Assembly: GCA_040357565.1 (NCBI GenBank)
Contig: JBDODJ010000020.1
Direction: 5' to 3' (one strand)
From: Cercozoa sp. M6MM
Taxonomy: Eukaryota; Endomyxa: Ascetosporea
Length of the DNA: 64,000 nt
The notes beneath the pieces are model-generated. The model ran no database searches. It worked only from the letters and a program-made list of their open reading frames with translations, and was not told the DNA's origin. Position 1 is the first letter of the stretch; each line of letters starts with the position of its first letter. The translations under genes and the position numbers were made by a program. Positions 20,874-32,904 of this stretch are shown here, in pieces.

Positions 20874-22887
20874 AACACACACACACGCGCGCGATCAAAC
20901 GCAGAAAAATAGTATAAGTAGGATGATACGCTGTAAACACTGAGGTGCTGCTTGCGCTCCTGTGCCATGGAAACACCACGTTCACGGTCACGCTCGCGCT
21001 GCTCTACCACGGCAGCGTCGACGTCGAACCTGTTGTAGCCTGTGTTGCCTGCACAGCTCGATAGACTAAGACAGGGCATCAAGGATCAAAGAGGTTAAAG
21101 CACCCTCGGCAGGAGTTGCCTCGTGCCGCACCAAACGACGTCGCTTCTCTTGGGGATGCACGTTGCTACATACCCAACAGGCAGTTTTAAAAAAATAAAA
21201 AAAGAGGCCGGATGTGTCACTTTTGACGTGCAGGAACGGTGCGCTTGGCGTCGAAAGGACACGGCGTCGCGTCCGCCGGGACGCTGGAATTGACCTCGTC
21301 GGGTGACATCTCCGACAGCGGCGTCAGTGCGAGTGCCATCATCCACTTGGCCTTGCTCTTGTTGCCGACTGGCGCGAGTGACACCAAGCGGCCCGTGTGT
21401 GCACGCTTGTTCCATCTGGGGAGGAGTAAAGGGACAAATGGGTAAGGGATAACTGGTACCGCCAAGGCGCCGATTCAAAAGTGTGCGTCTCAAGCGGTGC
21501 CTATGAGAAAACAACTTTCCAGTTCGCGGATACTAAAAAAAAACGACTGAACCTGCTGCTGCGTGACGTCGTTTTCGGGGGCATCCGCCGGTACAAAGGC
21601 ATGCAAGGCGAACTGACCAACAAAGTGGTACCGCGGACACAAACGGCGACACAATTGTGCGCCCTACGATCAGACAGGAGAGGGAAGGAGTGAACAAGCA
21701 TAGAGGACGAAAGAGATAGCAGAAAGGTACCACAGCACTGCCGCGATGACGCGTGCGTTCGTCGATACCGGGCGGCAGCTCACCTGTAACGTGGGGGGGT
21801 GCTGTGGACACAACGCAAACGTGTTATTGTACTCAGCAACGAGGCCCAACGACGCGGCCACTCTGACGTCAGAAGAATGTCCACTACCAGGCAACGTTTA
21901 TTTGTCTATAACTAACATACTGTCACTGTACCATCAGGTCCACTCTGGTGCAAGGCGGGCCAGTTGATGCCTTCCTGCGAGCACAACATTATAAAATGTA
22001 CATATACATCGTTACACCATCACTGATGCTGGATGACACGGTACGAAACTGTGGAAGAGCGCCGACTTGACCGCCTCGCTCTTGGCGGCTTCGTCGTCTG
22101 CAAAAAGGAAAGGTGTTCCCTAAATATCTCAATATGGGGCATGAAAAGCACCCTGCAACCCGGCGACCATTTCGGCCGTGATTCCTGGCAGTGCGTCTTG
22201 TGTTTCCTTCTGCTCAACAAACAATGTACACTTTAACCGACCCAACGAGCTTTGAGCAAGTGCATACCGGTGTGTCCGCGCGGAAGACGCCTGATAGGAA
22301 GGCAACGGAAAGTCCCGCGATGCGACGGGACCCACAACGTCCCAGAAAGTGCAAATTCTTGCACACTTCTCGGTCTGCTCGCAAACCAAACATACGCTGC
22401 GGTGTCCTCAGAAGCCTGTAAAGCGGTAGCATACCTTGCTCCAAGCTGTCTTTCAGGAGCGCTCTGCCCAAGACACGCTGGACTGCGGCATGCGACACTT
22501 GCTCTTCGCCGAGCACAAAGTACGTCGGCAAAGCGTAGGGCTACACATGCCCGATATGCTTTAATCGTTAGCCTTTTCAATGATGGAGAAAAGCGAAACC
22601 TCCTCGGTGGCGTTATTGCAATGCAAGTCCTCCTCATCGACATGCTCGCCAAAGAAACGGCCCTGACCAGAGCAAAACATGCAGTTTATGGCTAGTTGAG
22701 AAGGAAAGGTTGAAGCTGATACCACGCAAAACACTGCCTTGATGTTCTTCTTCTTCAATGCAGCCACGCGTTTACGTAGCTTGCCAAATGCACCACGGAC
22801 ATCTCCCACAACGGCACTGTGGCGAAATACAATAAACACAGGGTGAAAAACTTATTCAAACGCAAATTACAAGGTCACTGGCGCCAT
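19729..22887 (-). CDS. CWF19L1: CWF19-like protein 1 (CwfJ domains), spliceosome/debranching-associated
   Basis: Related to Drn1, which assists lariat debranching. Exon 1 is only 17 nt (ATGGCGCCAGTGACCTT, start 22887) and joins in phase to give MAPVTFAVVGDVRGAFGKL, a metallophosphatase-like N-terminus lacking the full metal set, as in CWF19L1. Downstream come CVVSASTFPSQ, GEHVDEED, and in the C-terminal half CWFCLASPSFETHMVVALGD, VAVPKGPLLTGHCLIMPM (HIT-like CwfJ_C_1) and a final CwfJ_C_2 section with VLKRPDRILWQNCQQTK; the tail is FTAESDSDSD. The tail resembles the acidic end of human CWF19L1. An intron at about 20802-20890 has (CA)n on the + strand. The mini-exon start is inferred from phase and motif. 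Confidence 0.9.
20808..20890. repeat. (CA)n microsatellite in a CWF19L1 intron
   Basis: CA dinucleotide repeat, interrupted by tata, cgca and aga. Confidence 0.9.
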
Positions 22888-23203
22888 GCTATCGTACACA
22901 ATACACAGCACAGATGACGCACACACCGCCAATCACACGAAATGCGCAAATCTCGCTTAATTCCGATTTGGGTTTGCTGTGGAAATATAGACACAAATTA
23001 TCAATGTAATTTTTGTTTTAACTATTTGAATGGTGATTGGTGACTCTGACATTTTTCTGCGTGTACAAACTTCATCTCAGAACAACATGCAAGACGCCTG
23101 TAACTGTCGTCAATAGGGCTGAAATCGTCGAGAGCGATAGCGCGGCCGCAGTGCACGGATGACGACCTTGTTTGACTGTGTAGCCCAAGCTTTCATCCCG
23201 GTG
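22888..23203. other. Spacer upstream of CWF19L1
   Basis: About 315 bp between the CWF19L1 start and the stop of the next minus-strand gene. Contains an AT-rich stretch at 22975-23030 likely to be promoter sequence. No gene seen. Confidence 0.5.
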
Positions 23204-23778
23204 CTACGCGAATAAAGTTACCAGTTGCAATTCCTGTGGCAGATGTACGGATGTGTTGCCGCAGAGGAAGAAGTTTGCTCCTGGGTCATGATGAAATTGA
23301 CACAGCGAACGACATGTGTCGCCGCGCTACACAACAACAATTGGCGACGCGCCCGGCATGTGCGGACTCTGTACAGTACGATAGCGTACCCCGAGCTCGT
23401 AGAATTCATCGCAGACATCGTCCATAAAGCGGCTTGAGAAGTTCGACTCGATGCCCGTCTGTTCGGACCAAGCATGTTGAGAAGACCAAGGGGGAAAAAT
23501 GAAAGGACCACGCATTCAGCAGTCTGACGGCCATCCAGCTTGCAGGAAAACCAGTAGGGACCCATTGGGTTGACTGTGTAGTTGCCAGCGCATTGTCGGC
23601 ACTTGTCGATGCAAAACTGGTCCCACATCTCCTCCAGCGGCACGAAAGGGTAAACTCTAAACGAACGACAACGGCGCGCATCGTCTGGACTTGTAATCCG
23701 CATCGCATTTGGACGGCATGCGAGTCCCGGGTGCGCCAGGAGGAAAAGTACCACCAGAATGGCACTGCGTCGTATCAT
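23204..23778 (-). CDS. Small secreted cysteine-rich protein, unknown family
   Basis: Three exons give about 150 residues. The start MIRRSAILVVLFLLAHPGLA is a textbook signal peptide with cleavage likely just before CRPNAM. The mature part has about 11 cysteines, including FCIDKCRQCAGNY, YWFSCKLDGRQTAEC, DDVCDEFYEL and RGDTCRSLCQF, and three N-glycosylation sequons (NYT, NFS, NTS). Intron 1 joins QTAEC to TGIESNF, intron 2 joins FYELG to RGDTCR, both in frame with GT..AG ends. The last exon ends VTLFA. I do not recognise the family; paired cysteines and sequons suggest an extracellular or luminal domain. It is on the same strand as CWF19L1, about 315 bp from it. Confidence 0.65.
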
Positions 23779-24388
23779 TCGCTGTGATCGTGCTAGATCC
23801 GTGGCATAAAATGACGCACACTACACGGTGCACACTGCTGTATGCTTGTACAATGGACCCACGTGCAGAGGCTCCGATCAGATGATCTGTTTTTGCTGAT
23901 CGACAAAACCCAGTCCGTGATTGGCGGTTGGTCACACAAGCGCATGGGTTGCACTTGGCTGTGTTTCTTACTTGCCACCAGGCTAGAGTGCTGCTGTAGC
24001 TTTTCTCCCACTAGACCTGCACAGGTGTTTTGTCTAGCGTTTTTTATTTTTCGCCGACTGCCGATATGGGAACCCTTGAGCGAGCTTTGGCCGCACTCTC
24101 TTGATTGCCGCAATTGCTTTGGGTGCGTGCGCGCCTGCCTGTAGTTCCGTGTCCGTGCTGTGCTGGCAACAACTCTGGTTTTTGCTTTCAACTATTTTTG
24201 AGTTGCGCGCATTCTGGCAGCTCTTGCTTTGTTTTGTGCTCTTTTGCTCTTTCACGCTCGAACTGCTGCGAGGTGAAGAGAACTTTGCGCGATTTCTTCC
24301 AAAACCGCTCATATGAGCTTCTTAACAATCTGCATCGCTTTAGCTTTAGTGCTACCTTGCTATGAGTATGCTTGTGCATAGACGACCG
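23779..24388. other. Intergenic region upstream of secreted protein and CBS gene
   Basis: Divergent spacer of about 610 bp. Open frames occur on both strands but show no splice-supported extension or known motif. T-rich on the + strand at 24020-24260. Confidence 0.45.
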
Positions 24389-25675
24389 ATGTCTTCAACC
24401 TCGTCGGCAATGAACGCCGTGCCTGTACGTTGCAAAGTGCTTTGAACTCTGTCCATTCACACATAACTCTCTGCTGCAGAAGAAGAGCAAGGCGACGGCC
24501 GAGTCGCGCCGAAAAATCGCTGAGATTCGCGTTCTGCTGCGCGACGTTTTCGCCGAAGTTTGTTTTCTTGTTTTTTGTTCCTTGTTGTCTGTGTTTGCAC
24601 CTGTTTATTGATTGCGCTCTCCTGTAGGCTGAAGTGCGCAACGTTGAATGCCTGCCGCCCAACCGTGCCGTTGTCGAAGAGCTCAAGTATTCGACTTTGA
24701 ATAAGTGCCGCTGTTATTCCAAATAAATCGAATTTTGCTAAACAGTAGCAAGCGGCGTCCTCGGCGTGCTCGCAGCACCGACTCGCTTGCGTCTGTTGAG
24801 GATGAAGTGGTGTCTTTTACCGCATACACGCTTTAAATATGTACGAAGTTCGCAATTGTGATAGGAACGCGAAGAAGCAATTGCGCCAAAAAAGTCAAAA
24901 ACGCCCACCGAAAAGCGCGTTCGCATCGCCGAACCTCCATCCACCAGACAGGTCAGTTCGAACGAAAAGGAAGAGTCGGCCACTTCGGTACCTTCATGTT
25001 TATGCGCTTTGCACGTGAATCTGCATGTACCGTGTTGCTGCAGCTGAAAACTTCAAACGCCAGCGAAGCCGAGCATGAATTGGCGCTGCTTCAAATCGCA
25101 TCCGACATGCCGCTGTCGCGTGCGTTCGACCGCCTTATCTCGGCCGGCGTGCGCTCCGCGCCAGTTTGGGTGTGACCCCACTATTCTATGGCAGCCAGGC
25201 ATCCGTGGAACCTGTAAATTGTTTGTAGGACGCGTCAGCGCAACGCTACGTGGGTTTCCTTGACGTTCGCGAGCTTGTGAGCTTCGCCTACATCGAGCGC
25301 GATACGGCTGATGTCGTGGCGCGTCTTCCAATGTGGCGCCGTGCTGTGGTTTGTTTTGTTGTTTTTAGTGCCTCCTGGCATTCCATGTTTGTGTATGTGC
25401 TTTGTGGTTGACAGCTTCAAATTGCAAGCAAGCTGCGCGGTGAGAAGGACACGGCAGGCGGTTGGTCGCAGCTGCGCCCGATACAGTGGGTGCTGCGTGG
25501 TTCGCCCTTGCTCAAGGCCGCCGAACTCCTCGTACTCTTTGAGCAAGCACGCACCCAGCTGTGCACTTATTTGCTTTATTTGTACGTGTATATAGGCCGA
25601 CGATGCGCACCGTATCGCCGTTCTGGACCGACCTCTAAAGTCGGTATTTGCGCACTGGCATGTGTATTTGTGTTT

Positions 25676-25769
<94 letters not shown>

Positions 25770-26569
25770 AGGGCGGCCACGTGCATAAAATTCTGTCTCA
25801 ATCGTCGCTGCTGCGTTACGTTGAGCACCGGCTGCACGACAAGACTAGCGAGCGCAGTGCGCGCCTGCGACACCTCCTGCAGTCGATCACGTACCTCGCT
25901 CTTTTCTTTGGGTGTGGGCAATTGTTACTATTGCTATGACATAGAATACGCGAGGCGAAGCGCGCTGTCCGAAAGTTCTACTCGTCACCGGTCCATGCCG
26001 TAAACGAGAACGACTCGGCGCGCTTTATGCTGCGCACAATGGAGAAGTACCGACTCAGTGCCCTTCCCGTTGTCGACGATGACCTGCGTAGTTTTATCTT
26101 CGCCATTCGTACATGATGTCCAGTACTCGCTTTTGATGACAGGTCTCGTCGGTAACATCTCGCCCAGCGACTTGAGACTGTGGCTCCGCGAGTCGCACAC
26201 GTCGCTTAACCAGACGATTGGTGATTTCTTGGCGCACGCGCATGCGCTGGACGTGCAGAAGAAGACTCGCTTCCCGTTCTGCCACGTGACGCCGAGCGAT
26301 ACGCTCATGAAGGTGGTCGAAATGATGGTCCGAGCACGACTGCACCGTGTCTTTGTCGTTGACGAGAAGACACACACACCGGCTGGTGTTCTTTCAGTGA
26401 GCGACCTGCTGCGTTGTACCCTGCTTCCTTCCTTTATTTCTGTGCCGTTTATGTCCTTTGTGTGCTTGAAGCACTCGTAATCACGACCAAGGATGAGCCG
26501 CCGACACCGACATCCGCTTCAGTCTCGACATCAGCGGCTGCAAACGATGACACTGGCAGTCCACATTAA
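24389..26569 (+). CDS. CBS-domain protein, AMPK gamma-like
   Basis: CBS pairs bind adenosyl ligands and regulate partners; four in one protein is typical of AMPK/SNF1 gamma subunits. The product opens MSSTSSAMNAVP with a basic N-terminal stretch (KKSKATAESRRKIAEIR, then SKRRPRRARSTDSLASVEDE). CBS-like units follow: ASDMPLSRAFDRLISAGVRS with YVGFLDVRELVSFAY; a central section around HVHKILSQSSLLRYVEHRL; FMLRTMEKYRLSALPVVDDD with LVGNISPSDLRLWL; and HVTPSDTLMKVVEMMVRARL with FVVDEKTHTPAGVLSVSDLL. The end is a Ser/Thr-rich tail. The domain layout supports a gamma subunit-like role, but I cannot assign orthology. One intron holds 44 copies of TG (25679-25767). Confidence 0.8.
25679..25767. repeat. 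(TG)n microsatellite in an intron of the CBS gene
   Basis: About 44 uninterrupted TG units, ending 'tgtcc' before the acceptor region. Confidence 0.97.
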
Positions 26570-27052
26570 GGCACATTCATTGCGCCGTTTGTGCTCCAAA
26601 CAATCGTCTTCGCAATTATTTCCAATGTTGACGCAGCGGACTTCGCATCGCACGGCATCTCATTGGCCGGACGCGACGCGTTTTTCGTTTTCTAGATTGA
26701 TCTACTAATTTTTGATTTTCAAGGAATCATACGATACCATATTCGATTGTAACGTAAATCATTACTGCAACGACGATGTATTCGTGCGCACCGACGCCGC
26801 CGTGGCCGACGCTGAGTACAGTGGCAGTGGGCAAGTTGTTGTCTGGCCGTTCCCTCGTCCGCTTATGTACAACGCCACGCACCTTCCCCCAGGAGATCGC
26901 CACCCCCACCCCCCTCTCTCTTCCCCGGGTTGTCTTTTCGCGTGGCGTCTAAAACGAATCGCCATTGAGTCGTCGAGCTCGCCGGCTTAAAATCTCCGAC
27001 CCCACCAAACGACTAGGCATCAGCCGCTTAGTTGTTTGAATAGAAACATCAG
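26570..27052. other. Intergenic region between CBS gene and DNAJC22-like gene
   Basis: About 480 bp, convergent. A 92-codon frame at 26712-26990 (+) has no recognisable domain and no conserved flanking exon; I treat it as non-coding. Confidence 0.45.
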
Positions 27053-29731
27053 TCAACGCCGCCAACGCTGCTTGAGCTGCTCGTAGGCCGCTTGAAGCAG
27101 ATCGAAGCGCTCGTTCGCCGCCTCTTCGACCTCTACCCGCGTGTCATCGTCGGCAGTGGCGAAACGCGCCATCACCATGTCAGGGTGCAAGAGTTTGGCC
27201 TGTTGGCAAATTAACATCAAAATCCACTTCGGCTGGACGCGTACCAAAGTGCGATATCGACGTCGAATTTCAGATGCAGACGCTCGCGGCGACAAATCAA
27301 GAATCTACACAAAAATCAGTGCGGTAACCGTTGTTCTTAGTTGAGGCTATGGAATACGGCAAGCGCGCGACTCGTTCCCGATACAGCTCCTCTCGGTGAC
27401 TCGCCTTTGTTCGATAACATGTCTCAAAACTCCAATGTTTTTAAAGAAGGGTACGATACCCACGAGCGCTTCCCAAAACTGTTCGTCAACCAAATCGCGC
27501 AAGTGCAACGAGAGCCGAAGCTCTCTCCCTGGGTGTGGAAAGAGTATGAACTGCCACAACGAAGTTAACCATGCATTTTGTAGCAGTACCCTTGTGAGTA
27601 AACGCGAAAGCAATTGAATCGATCGACGACAACAGCGACGAAGAGCATGCACTAAACATTTCCAAAATAACACTGTCCAAATAGACAGCTTAAAAAAGGA
27701 AAACACCTTCCAACACCAAAAACGCACATCGCAGAGTCCGACTTGCGCTTTTTCCAAAACTCAGCGTCATGCAGTGGGTTCTACACACAAAGCACAACGA
27801 GTACCTGCTGCAGAGTAGCAGCACTCTCAATTAGCTAGCCAGCTACGTCACTGTCGGTCGAGTTGGCGTTCTGAAGCACCGTTCGAACAAAGTCGTTGCT
27901 CATTAAGTCCTGCTCACAGAGGAACACGTTGCACATTTTTAAAATGCAAGAAAATAAAACTGCACCGAACTGTCAGCTTCATGTATGGCCCCTGCTTGCT
28001 GCGTCAGGAGTATGCGTATTCAAAAGTGCACCGTCTCGGAAAACTACAATTGTAATACCTCCAGTGTTGAGACGATGGTCGTCGCGATTTCACCAAGTTG
28101 GCTTTCAACGTAGCTTTGCATTTTGGCTACGCGAGCACAGTGCACTGAGATAAAACAGTCAAGAATAAGACAAGTACCTGATGAATGGAAGAACGTCTCG
28201 GCGCATGCGTAATGGTCATGCAGACCGTCGTCGAAATCAAAAGAAACCGGAACGTCCGCGAGCAGAGGCAGAGTGCCCTCGAATGATTCGCACGGTTGCC
28301 TGGAACACGGTCCCATATACTCATGGGACAGTCATAGAAATGTAAGCTACCACAAAAAGAATTCGCAGACACCACCAAGAACGGCCAGCAACAACAGAAC
28401 ATGGTGTCGGAAGACACTCCAGGTAGCTAAAACAATAATACTTTACGGTTTAAACAGAACGGTACACAAAACAAGTTAAGTAAGGTACCACTGCTGCCTC
28501 CAATGGAAACCATTGGCTCGTTCTTCGGAGGTCGCCACATTGCACGCGCGAACACGAAATAGCTGCTCGGAAAAATTCTACGGCAAAGGGAAGAAGGGAA
28601 GTAAGACAAGAAACACCCAGGAGGCAGGCAAAGCGCAGCCACGAGGAGGCGGTTCCGACCAAACAAACGCATGTAGTGCACTTGCGGTGACACAGTGTCC
28701 GCGGCGACAAACCACAAAACGCACAGCATATGAAACAGTGCGTTTCTCACCTGTGAGATTCATGCACATGTTTGAAACAAAGATCACAAAAAGAAGACCT
28801 ACGATGTTGTGAATCAAAGGATAGACAACGGCAAAGACCGAGGCGAAGGAAGGTGCTAGACTGAGTGGCAGCAGCGGCAAAACCAGTCGCCACATCTATA
28901 TTGCTTTGTGAAAAACAGCATACCGGTCATTGGCACACTTATGAACTATGTACCACATTGCCAGGCGGCAATAATTCCGACCACAAGGCCGACAGCCAAG
29001 CAGCTGCACTCTACAACACGGATGCCAACTGGAACCTCATAACTTTTTGTCGGGTTGGCAATACGAGTCCAACGATAGCGCGAATGTGACTCGCCAAAAA
29101 GCTTCGCTTTCTCACACTGTTGCACGACAATAATATCAAGCGTGTGAGATAAAAAGGCAAATTTCGCTTGCCAAGGGTGCCGACTCCGGCGACAAAAGTG
29201 AGAATCCGCCACATCCGATCCCTGAAGGACAGAAACGCAAGGTGGGCACACTCGATCCAAACGCATAAACAAAAGAGCCTTACAAGTGCGGCCGCGTCCA
29301 GTAGCCAACCAATCAAAAAGAAGCCACCAGTCGCAGCGTGCAGTAGGGCATGGACGTCAAAGCCCAAATGCAGATGATGATACCCTACGGGGCACAACGA
29401 TATCACACGGAGATAAAAAGTCACTGTGACACAAATACCGACTATCCCGCCTAAGGCCCACCATGCGGCATGCTCTCGGACCGACTGAGGCTCTGTTAGG
29501 TGAATAAAAAGATTCAAAAAGCACCCACTACACGCCTATCCGAGCCACACCCAAATTTTCCGTCAGACTACTCGCATCGGTGGTCTTCGAGACTTCGCTG
29601 GCTTCATTCGGCTTGTCGTCGTCACCAGTGCCTATGCTCGAATTCGTTGGATCTGTCGTGCTCACATCGGCATCGTTGGATTTTTCTTTGGGCAAGACGG
29701 AGCTTAAGACGGAACTTTCAAGGTTGTCCAT
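27053..29731 (-). CDS. DNAJC22: DNAJC22-like membrane J-domain protein
   Basis: The protein couples a multi-pass TM2-type membrane region to a C-terminal J domain, the reverse of usual DnaJ order and typical of DNAJC22. It starts MDNLESSVLSSVLPKEKSND, an acidic Ser/Thr-rich cytosolic segment, then HAAWWALGGIVG and YHHLHLGFDVHALLHAATGG with FFLIGWLLDAA, closely like the animal protein's LHHLYLGRD..LLWMLTLGG region. Further membrane segments follow. Near the end are SPRASASEIRRRYRTLV, AKLLHPDMV with the HPD that stimulates Hsp70, and RFDLLQAAYEQLKQRWRR before the stop. Animal DNAJC22 (wurst) acts in clathrin-dependent endocytosis. About ten introns; the middle exons are approximate. Confidence 0.85.
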
Positions 29732-30285
29732 TTCGTTATGCGAGTCGTGTCAGCGCAAGTTGACGGACTCGGCACGTGCGCGAGTACGCCTTCTAAACAA
29801 AAACAAGTGTTTTTGGAGAGCGCGGTGCCATTGTAATGCGCTCGGACTTTACCGCACGGCACAAAAGAAAAAAGACAAAACTCGGCACCGCCCAGAAATC
29901 AGAATACAGCAATAAAAACCAAGTACTAGGCTAGAGTAAAGAACTTTAGAATTAAATCCAATTTAGTGTGCAGTGTAGCGTGAAAACGATAAAAGTCATG
30001 CACAGTTTTGATCAGTACAGCACTGGTACAACAGTACTCGAATGACTCGAGAAGATGATAAAGGAAAAACCTATAGCACATTGAACGTCGCTGCCGAGTG
30101 CCAACGTACGTCTATGGGGGAAGGCACACTTGTGCGCTTGTACGTTAACTGTCGACTGGGCTGAGTGCTTATTTTTAAAAATGTATTGATGTCGGTACCG
30201 TTGTGTTTGTTGTTAGCACGGTAAACTGTGACACCAACAGTGCTGTGAAGGTGACATGCTCCGGCCCAATCTCAGGTAGGTTAGG
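29732..30285. promoter_or_regulatory. Divergent spacer between DNAJC22-like and PH-FYVE genes
   Basis: About 550 bp separates the two start codons. AT-rich at 29900-30000. I see no confident coding exon, though a 5' exon of the PH-FYVE gene cannot be excluded. Confidence 0.45.
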
Positions 30286-32123
30286 ATGCCTGAATACATG
30301 GCGACCTTACGTTCGTTGCATTCCCGGGCAGGGAACGCCGACGTCGTGCCGAAGATTTGGGCGGTCCCTAGTGAGGTAGGACTGATGTCCGACACTCTTA
30401 AATGAGAACTATGTGTCTTATAACTTGCAGGATATGACGGTTCACCCCAATGGCACAGTTGATATCATTGTGCGCCCACGGCAGGATACAGTTTTTGATG
30501 TAAGATAAGAAATAAATCAAGCAACTGAGGTTGGAGAGTTACAACCAGGTTTCCCTTTTTTGTGTTCAAACAGGGTCGTTTTTTGGTACGACTTTTCATC
30601 GACGAGCAGGTTAGTTTTTCTATATGCTTTATCTTGTTTACATTTTAATCCCTTTACCCCCCCCCAGGAGTCGCCAGTGTCACCGTTTGAATTTGTTACC
30701 GATCCGTCTGAACCGCTGGTAATGTTACTCCGTCACCCTGCCTCTTGACTTTCATTCGTTGCTTCTTACCTCTTTATTCTTTTCCTCTTAATCTTTATCT
30801 TTCAATTTTTACTCTTCTTTTCTTTCGACCCTAGGGGTTTCGGTGGCTCCGCAGCACGCAGGGTGCCGAGGTGTCGTCCGAATCAGCCACGACACAGGGC
30901 GTGCAGGTATTCTTCTCCCTCCTGTGTGCTTATTTGTACCCAGTTACTTTCTATTAATGTGTACTTTGGTAGCAACAAACCCGCGGTCTGGAAGAGTTGC
31001 AGCGACGCTTCGGGTCGCAGGTGCAGCTTGTGGGAGGTGCTGATGGTTTCGACTCTCCTTCTTTTCAATGCTACCCTCTTACCACTGTCGAAACAGGCGA
31101 CAGGAAACTCGTGCGTGTGGGTCAGTTAGAAAAGTACACGCGGCACCGACGCAAGCGACTGAAATACACCTTCCACTTGTTTAACGACTTGCTGCTGTAT
31201 CCTCCACCTTTATCATTCTCCCTTCACCCTCTACTTTTGGTTCTGTTCTTGTCCGGTTGCTGCTTGGCAGGTACTCGGAGCAGCAGGTGAACGGCAACTT
31301 TAAACTGCACCGTGCCATTCCTCTGGCGACCACTCTAGTGCGCGAAATGGACGTCGGTGCTGACGACGGTAACAACGGGTTTTGAGATATATGAGGGCAG
31401 GGGTATATACGGAGTTTAAGTAGCCACCGCTAGCCAGCTGAGTGCCGATGATCGCGCCTGCTGTTTCGAAGTGCTCTCGCGCGAGAAGTCTTTTGTTGTA
31501 TGTCTTCCTTCCTCCTTTGTGTTTACCCCCCCCCCCCGAACTGCTGTATCGGCAGGTCAGATGTCGCAATAGAAATCAAAAACAAGTGTGGCTTCGAGAT
31601 ATCCATCAGTGTGCGGTCTGTTTTCTGTATCTACTTTTTGTCTGTTGTTTTTTAGCTTACCCCCCCCCCCCCCGCGCAGCTGGCATGTAGGCCACTTGTG
31701 ATGGACGATGACGAGGTCGATGGTGTTTTATTTCGCCCTATCCCTTGCTATGTTGCTCCTCTCCTTGTTAACTTGTCGTGGTTGCTCAGTGGCACCGGTC
31801 TGGCAGGCTGACAAGGACTCCACACACTGTCCAATGTGCCAGAGCAAGTTCACGCTCGTTCGACGGCGGCACCACTGTCGTCGCTGCGGCGTGCTGTACA
31901 CCACCCAACCCCTGTCTGCTTCTCTTGTGTGAATTTGGTGTGTTACCTGTATACTTGTCAGTTGTTGCGGCAAATGCTCGTCACGACGCGCTTTGCTCGT
32001 CAACATCGACGCCGAAAAACCCGTAATCATACAACATTTTCAGTTTTTCATTCAGTTATGCACGTCTATCTTTGTGTTTTGCTGCAGGTTCGAGTCTGTG
32101 ATAGTTGTGCCGATGCTGTGTAA
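30286..32123 (+). CDS. PH-FYVE domain protein (phafin/FGD-type), phosphoinositide binding
   Basis: Starts MPEYMATLRSLHSRAGNADV and continues DMTVHPNGTVDIIVRPRQD, GRFLVRLFIDEQ and a linker. A PH-like region follows (RKLVRVGQLEKYTRHRRKRL, then YTFHLFNDLLLYSEQQ, FKLHRAIPL). The C-terminus is a canonical FYVE zinc finger: the WxxD motif (WQADKDSTHCPMC), the basic RRRHHCRRCG that binds PI3P, CCGKCSSRRALL and RVCDSCADAV, giving the eight zinc ligands. FYVE domains target PI3P on endosomes or phagophores. Nine or so introns; several contain pyrimidine runs of C. No DH (RhoGEF) domain is visible, so a phafin-like adaptor fits better than a full FGD protein. A strong hairpin starts 7 nt past the stop. 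Upstream exons cannot be excluded. Confidence 0.85.
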
Positions 32124-32129
32124 ACTAGG

Positions 32130-32176
32130 AGCTTGAGCCTTGACTCTACTCGCGTCGTAGAGTCGGGACTCAGGCT
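32130..32176 (+). other. Near-perfect hairpin immediately after the PH-FYVE stop codon
   Basis: The arms agcttgagccttgactctac (32130-32149) and gtagagtcgggactcaggct (32157-32176) pair over 20 positions around a 7-nt loop (tcgcgtc). There is one C/A mismatch; three pairs are G-U in RNA form. The inner eight pairs are perfect. Confidence 0.85.
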
Positions 32177-32904
32177 GTCCCGTCGTTGTAGTATTTTAGT
32201 TTGCGTTGATTCTCTTTGCGTTGGATCGCTTGGACAGCGTAGGATTGGGTAGAAGGAAACAAACAACATTTATGTTGTGAGATTCGATTGTCAGTGCAAT
32301 TTTAGTGAAGACAACACAACGCAACAACTAGAGAAAAGTAAGAATGCCAGTGTATAGATCGTTTGATCTAGTGTTCGTTCGACGTCTCAATAAATGAAAA
32401 ATATCTCAATAAATAAATGGGCCGTCATTACAGTTGAGAGTGTTTGTTCAAAGGATTCAACAAACAAAAACCCTCTTGCCTGATATCTGGAAAAAGGGCA
32501 GTTTCGAGCTGCTCCGCCACTCAGCTCTCAACACTTCATTTCTTATTTGGCATGACTGATATGTGCGGAGCAAGCCAGCCGAGTAGGTTGTATGTTGACA
32601 TAACATTTAAAGTATGCAGACGCATTCCGTTATTCGACGACCACACTGCGTCTGGTGTCGGTTTTTTATTTTTGGTGGGCGAAGAAATCTGTTTCTGAGC
32701 ACAAATCGAGCTTTAGAAGCATCCAAGCATTCCAAATCGCCAGAAATTCTTAAGCAGACACGAGATTTGTAGTCCAGAGCGTGTTTAGACCGAGTTGCGA
32801 TCTACGAGCAGAAATTGGTCGAGAAAATTTGCAGAACTGCTCCGACCGTGCAATAAGCGTCATTTTAACGTCCATTCGCATTCAGTGAAACTAGATCAGA
32901 CCAA
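32177..32904. other. Intergenic region between PH-FYVE and PB1-UBA genes
   Basis: About 730 bp, same-strand neighbours. It has AT-rich stretches (aataaatg repeats at 32389-32420) and no recognisable gene. It should contain the 3' end of one transcript and the promoter of the next. Confidence 0.5.

Noticed and set aside
26712-26990. 92-codon ORF between CBS gene and DNAJC22-like gene
   Set aside because: No known motif, no splice-linked partner, pyrimidine-rich tail; kept only as a note in the intergenic entry.
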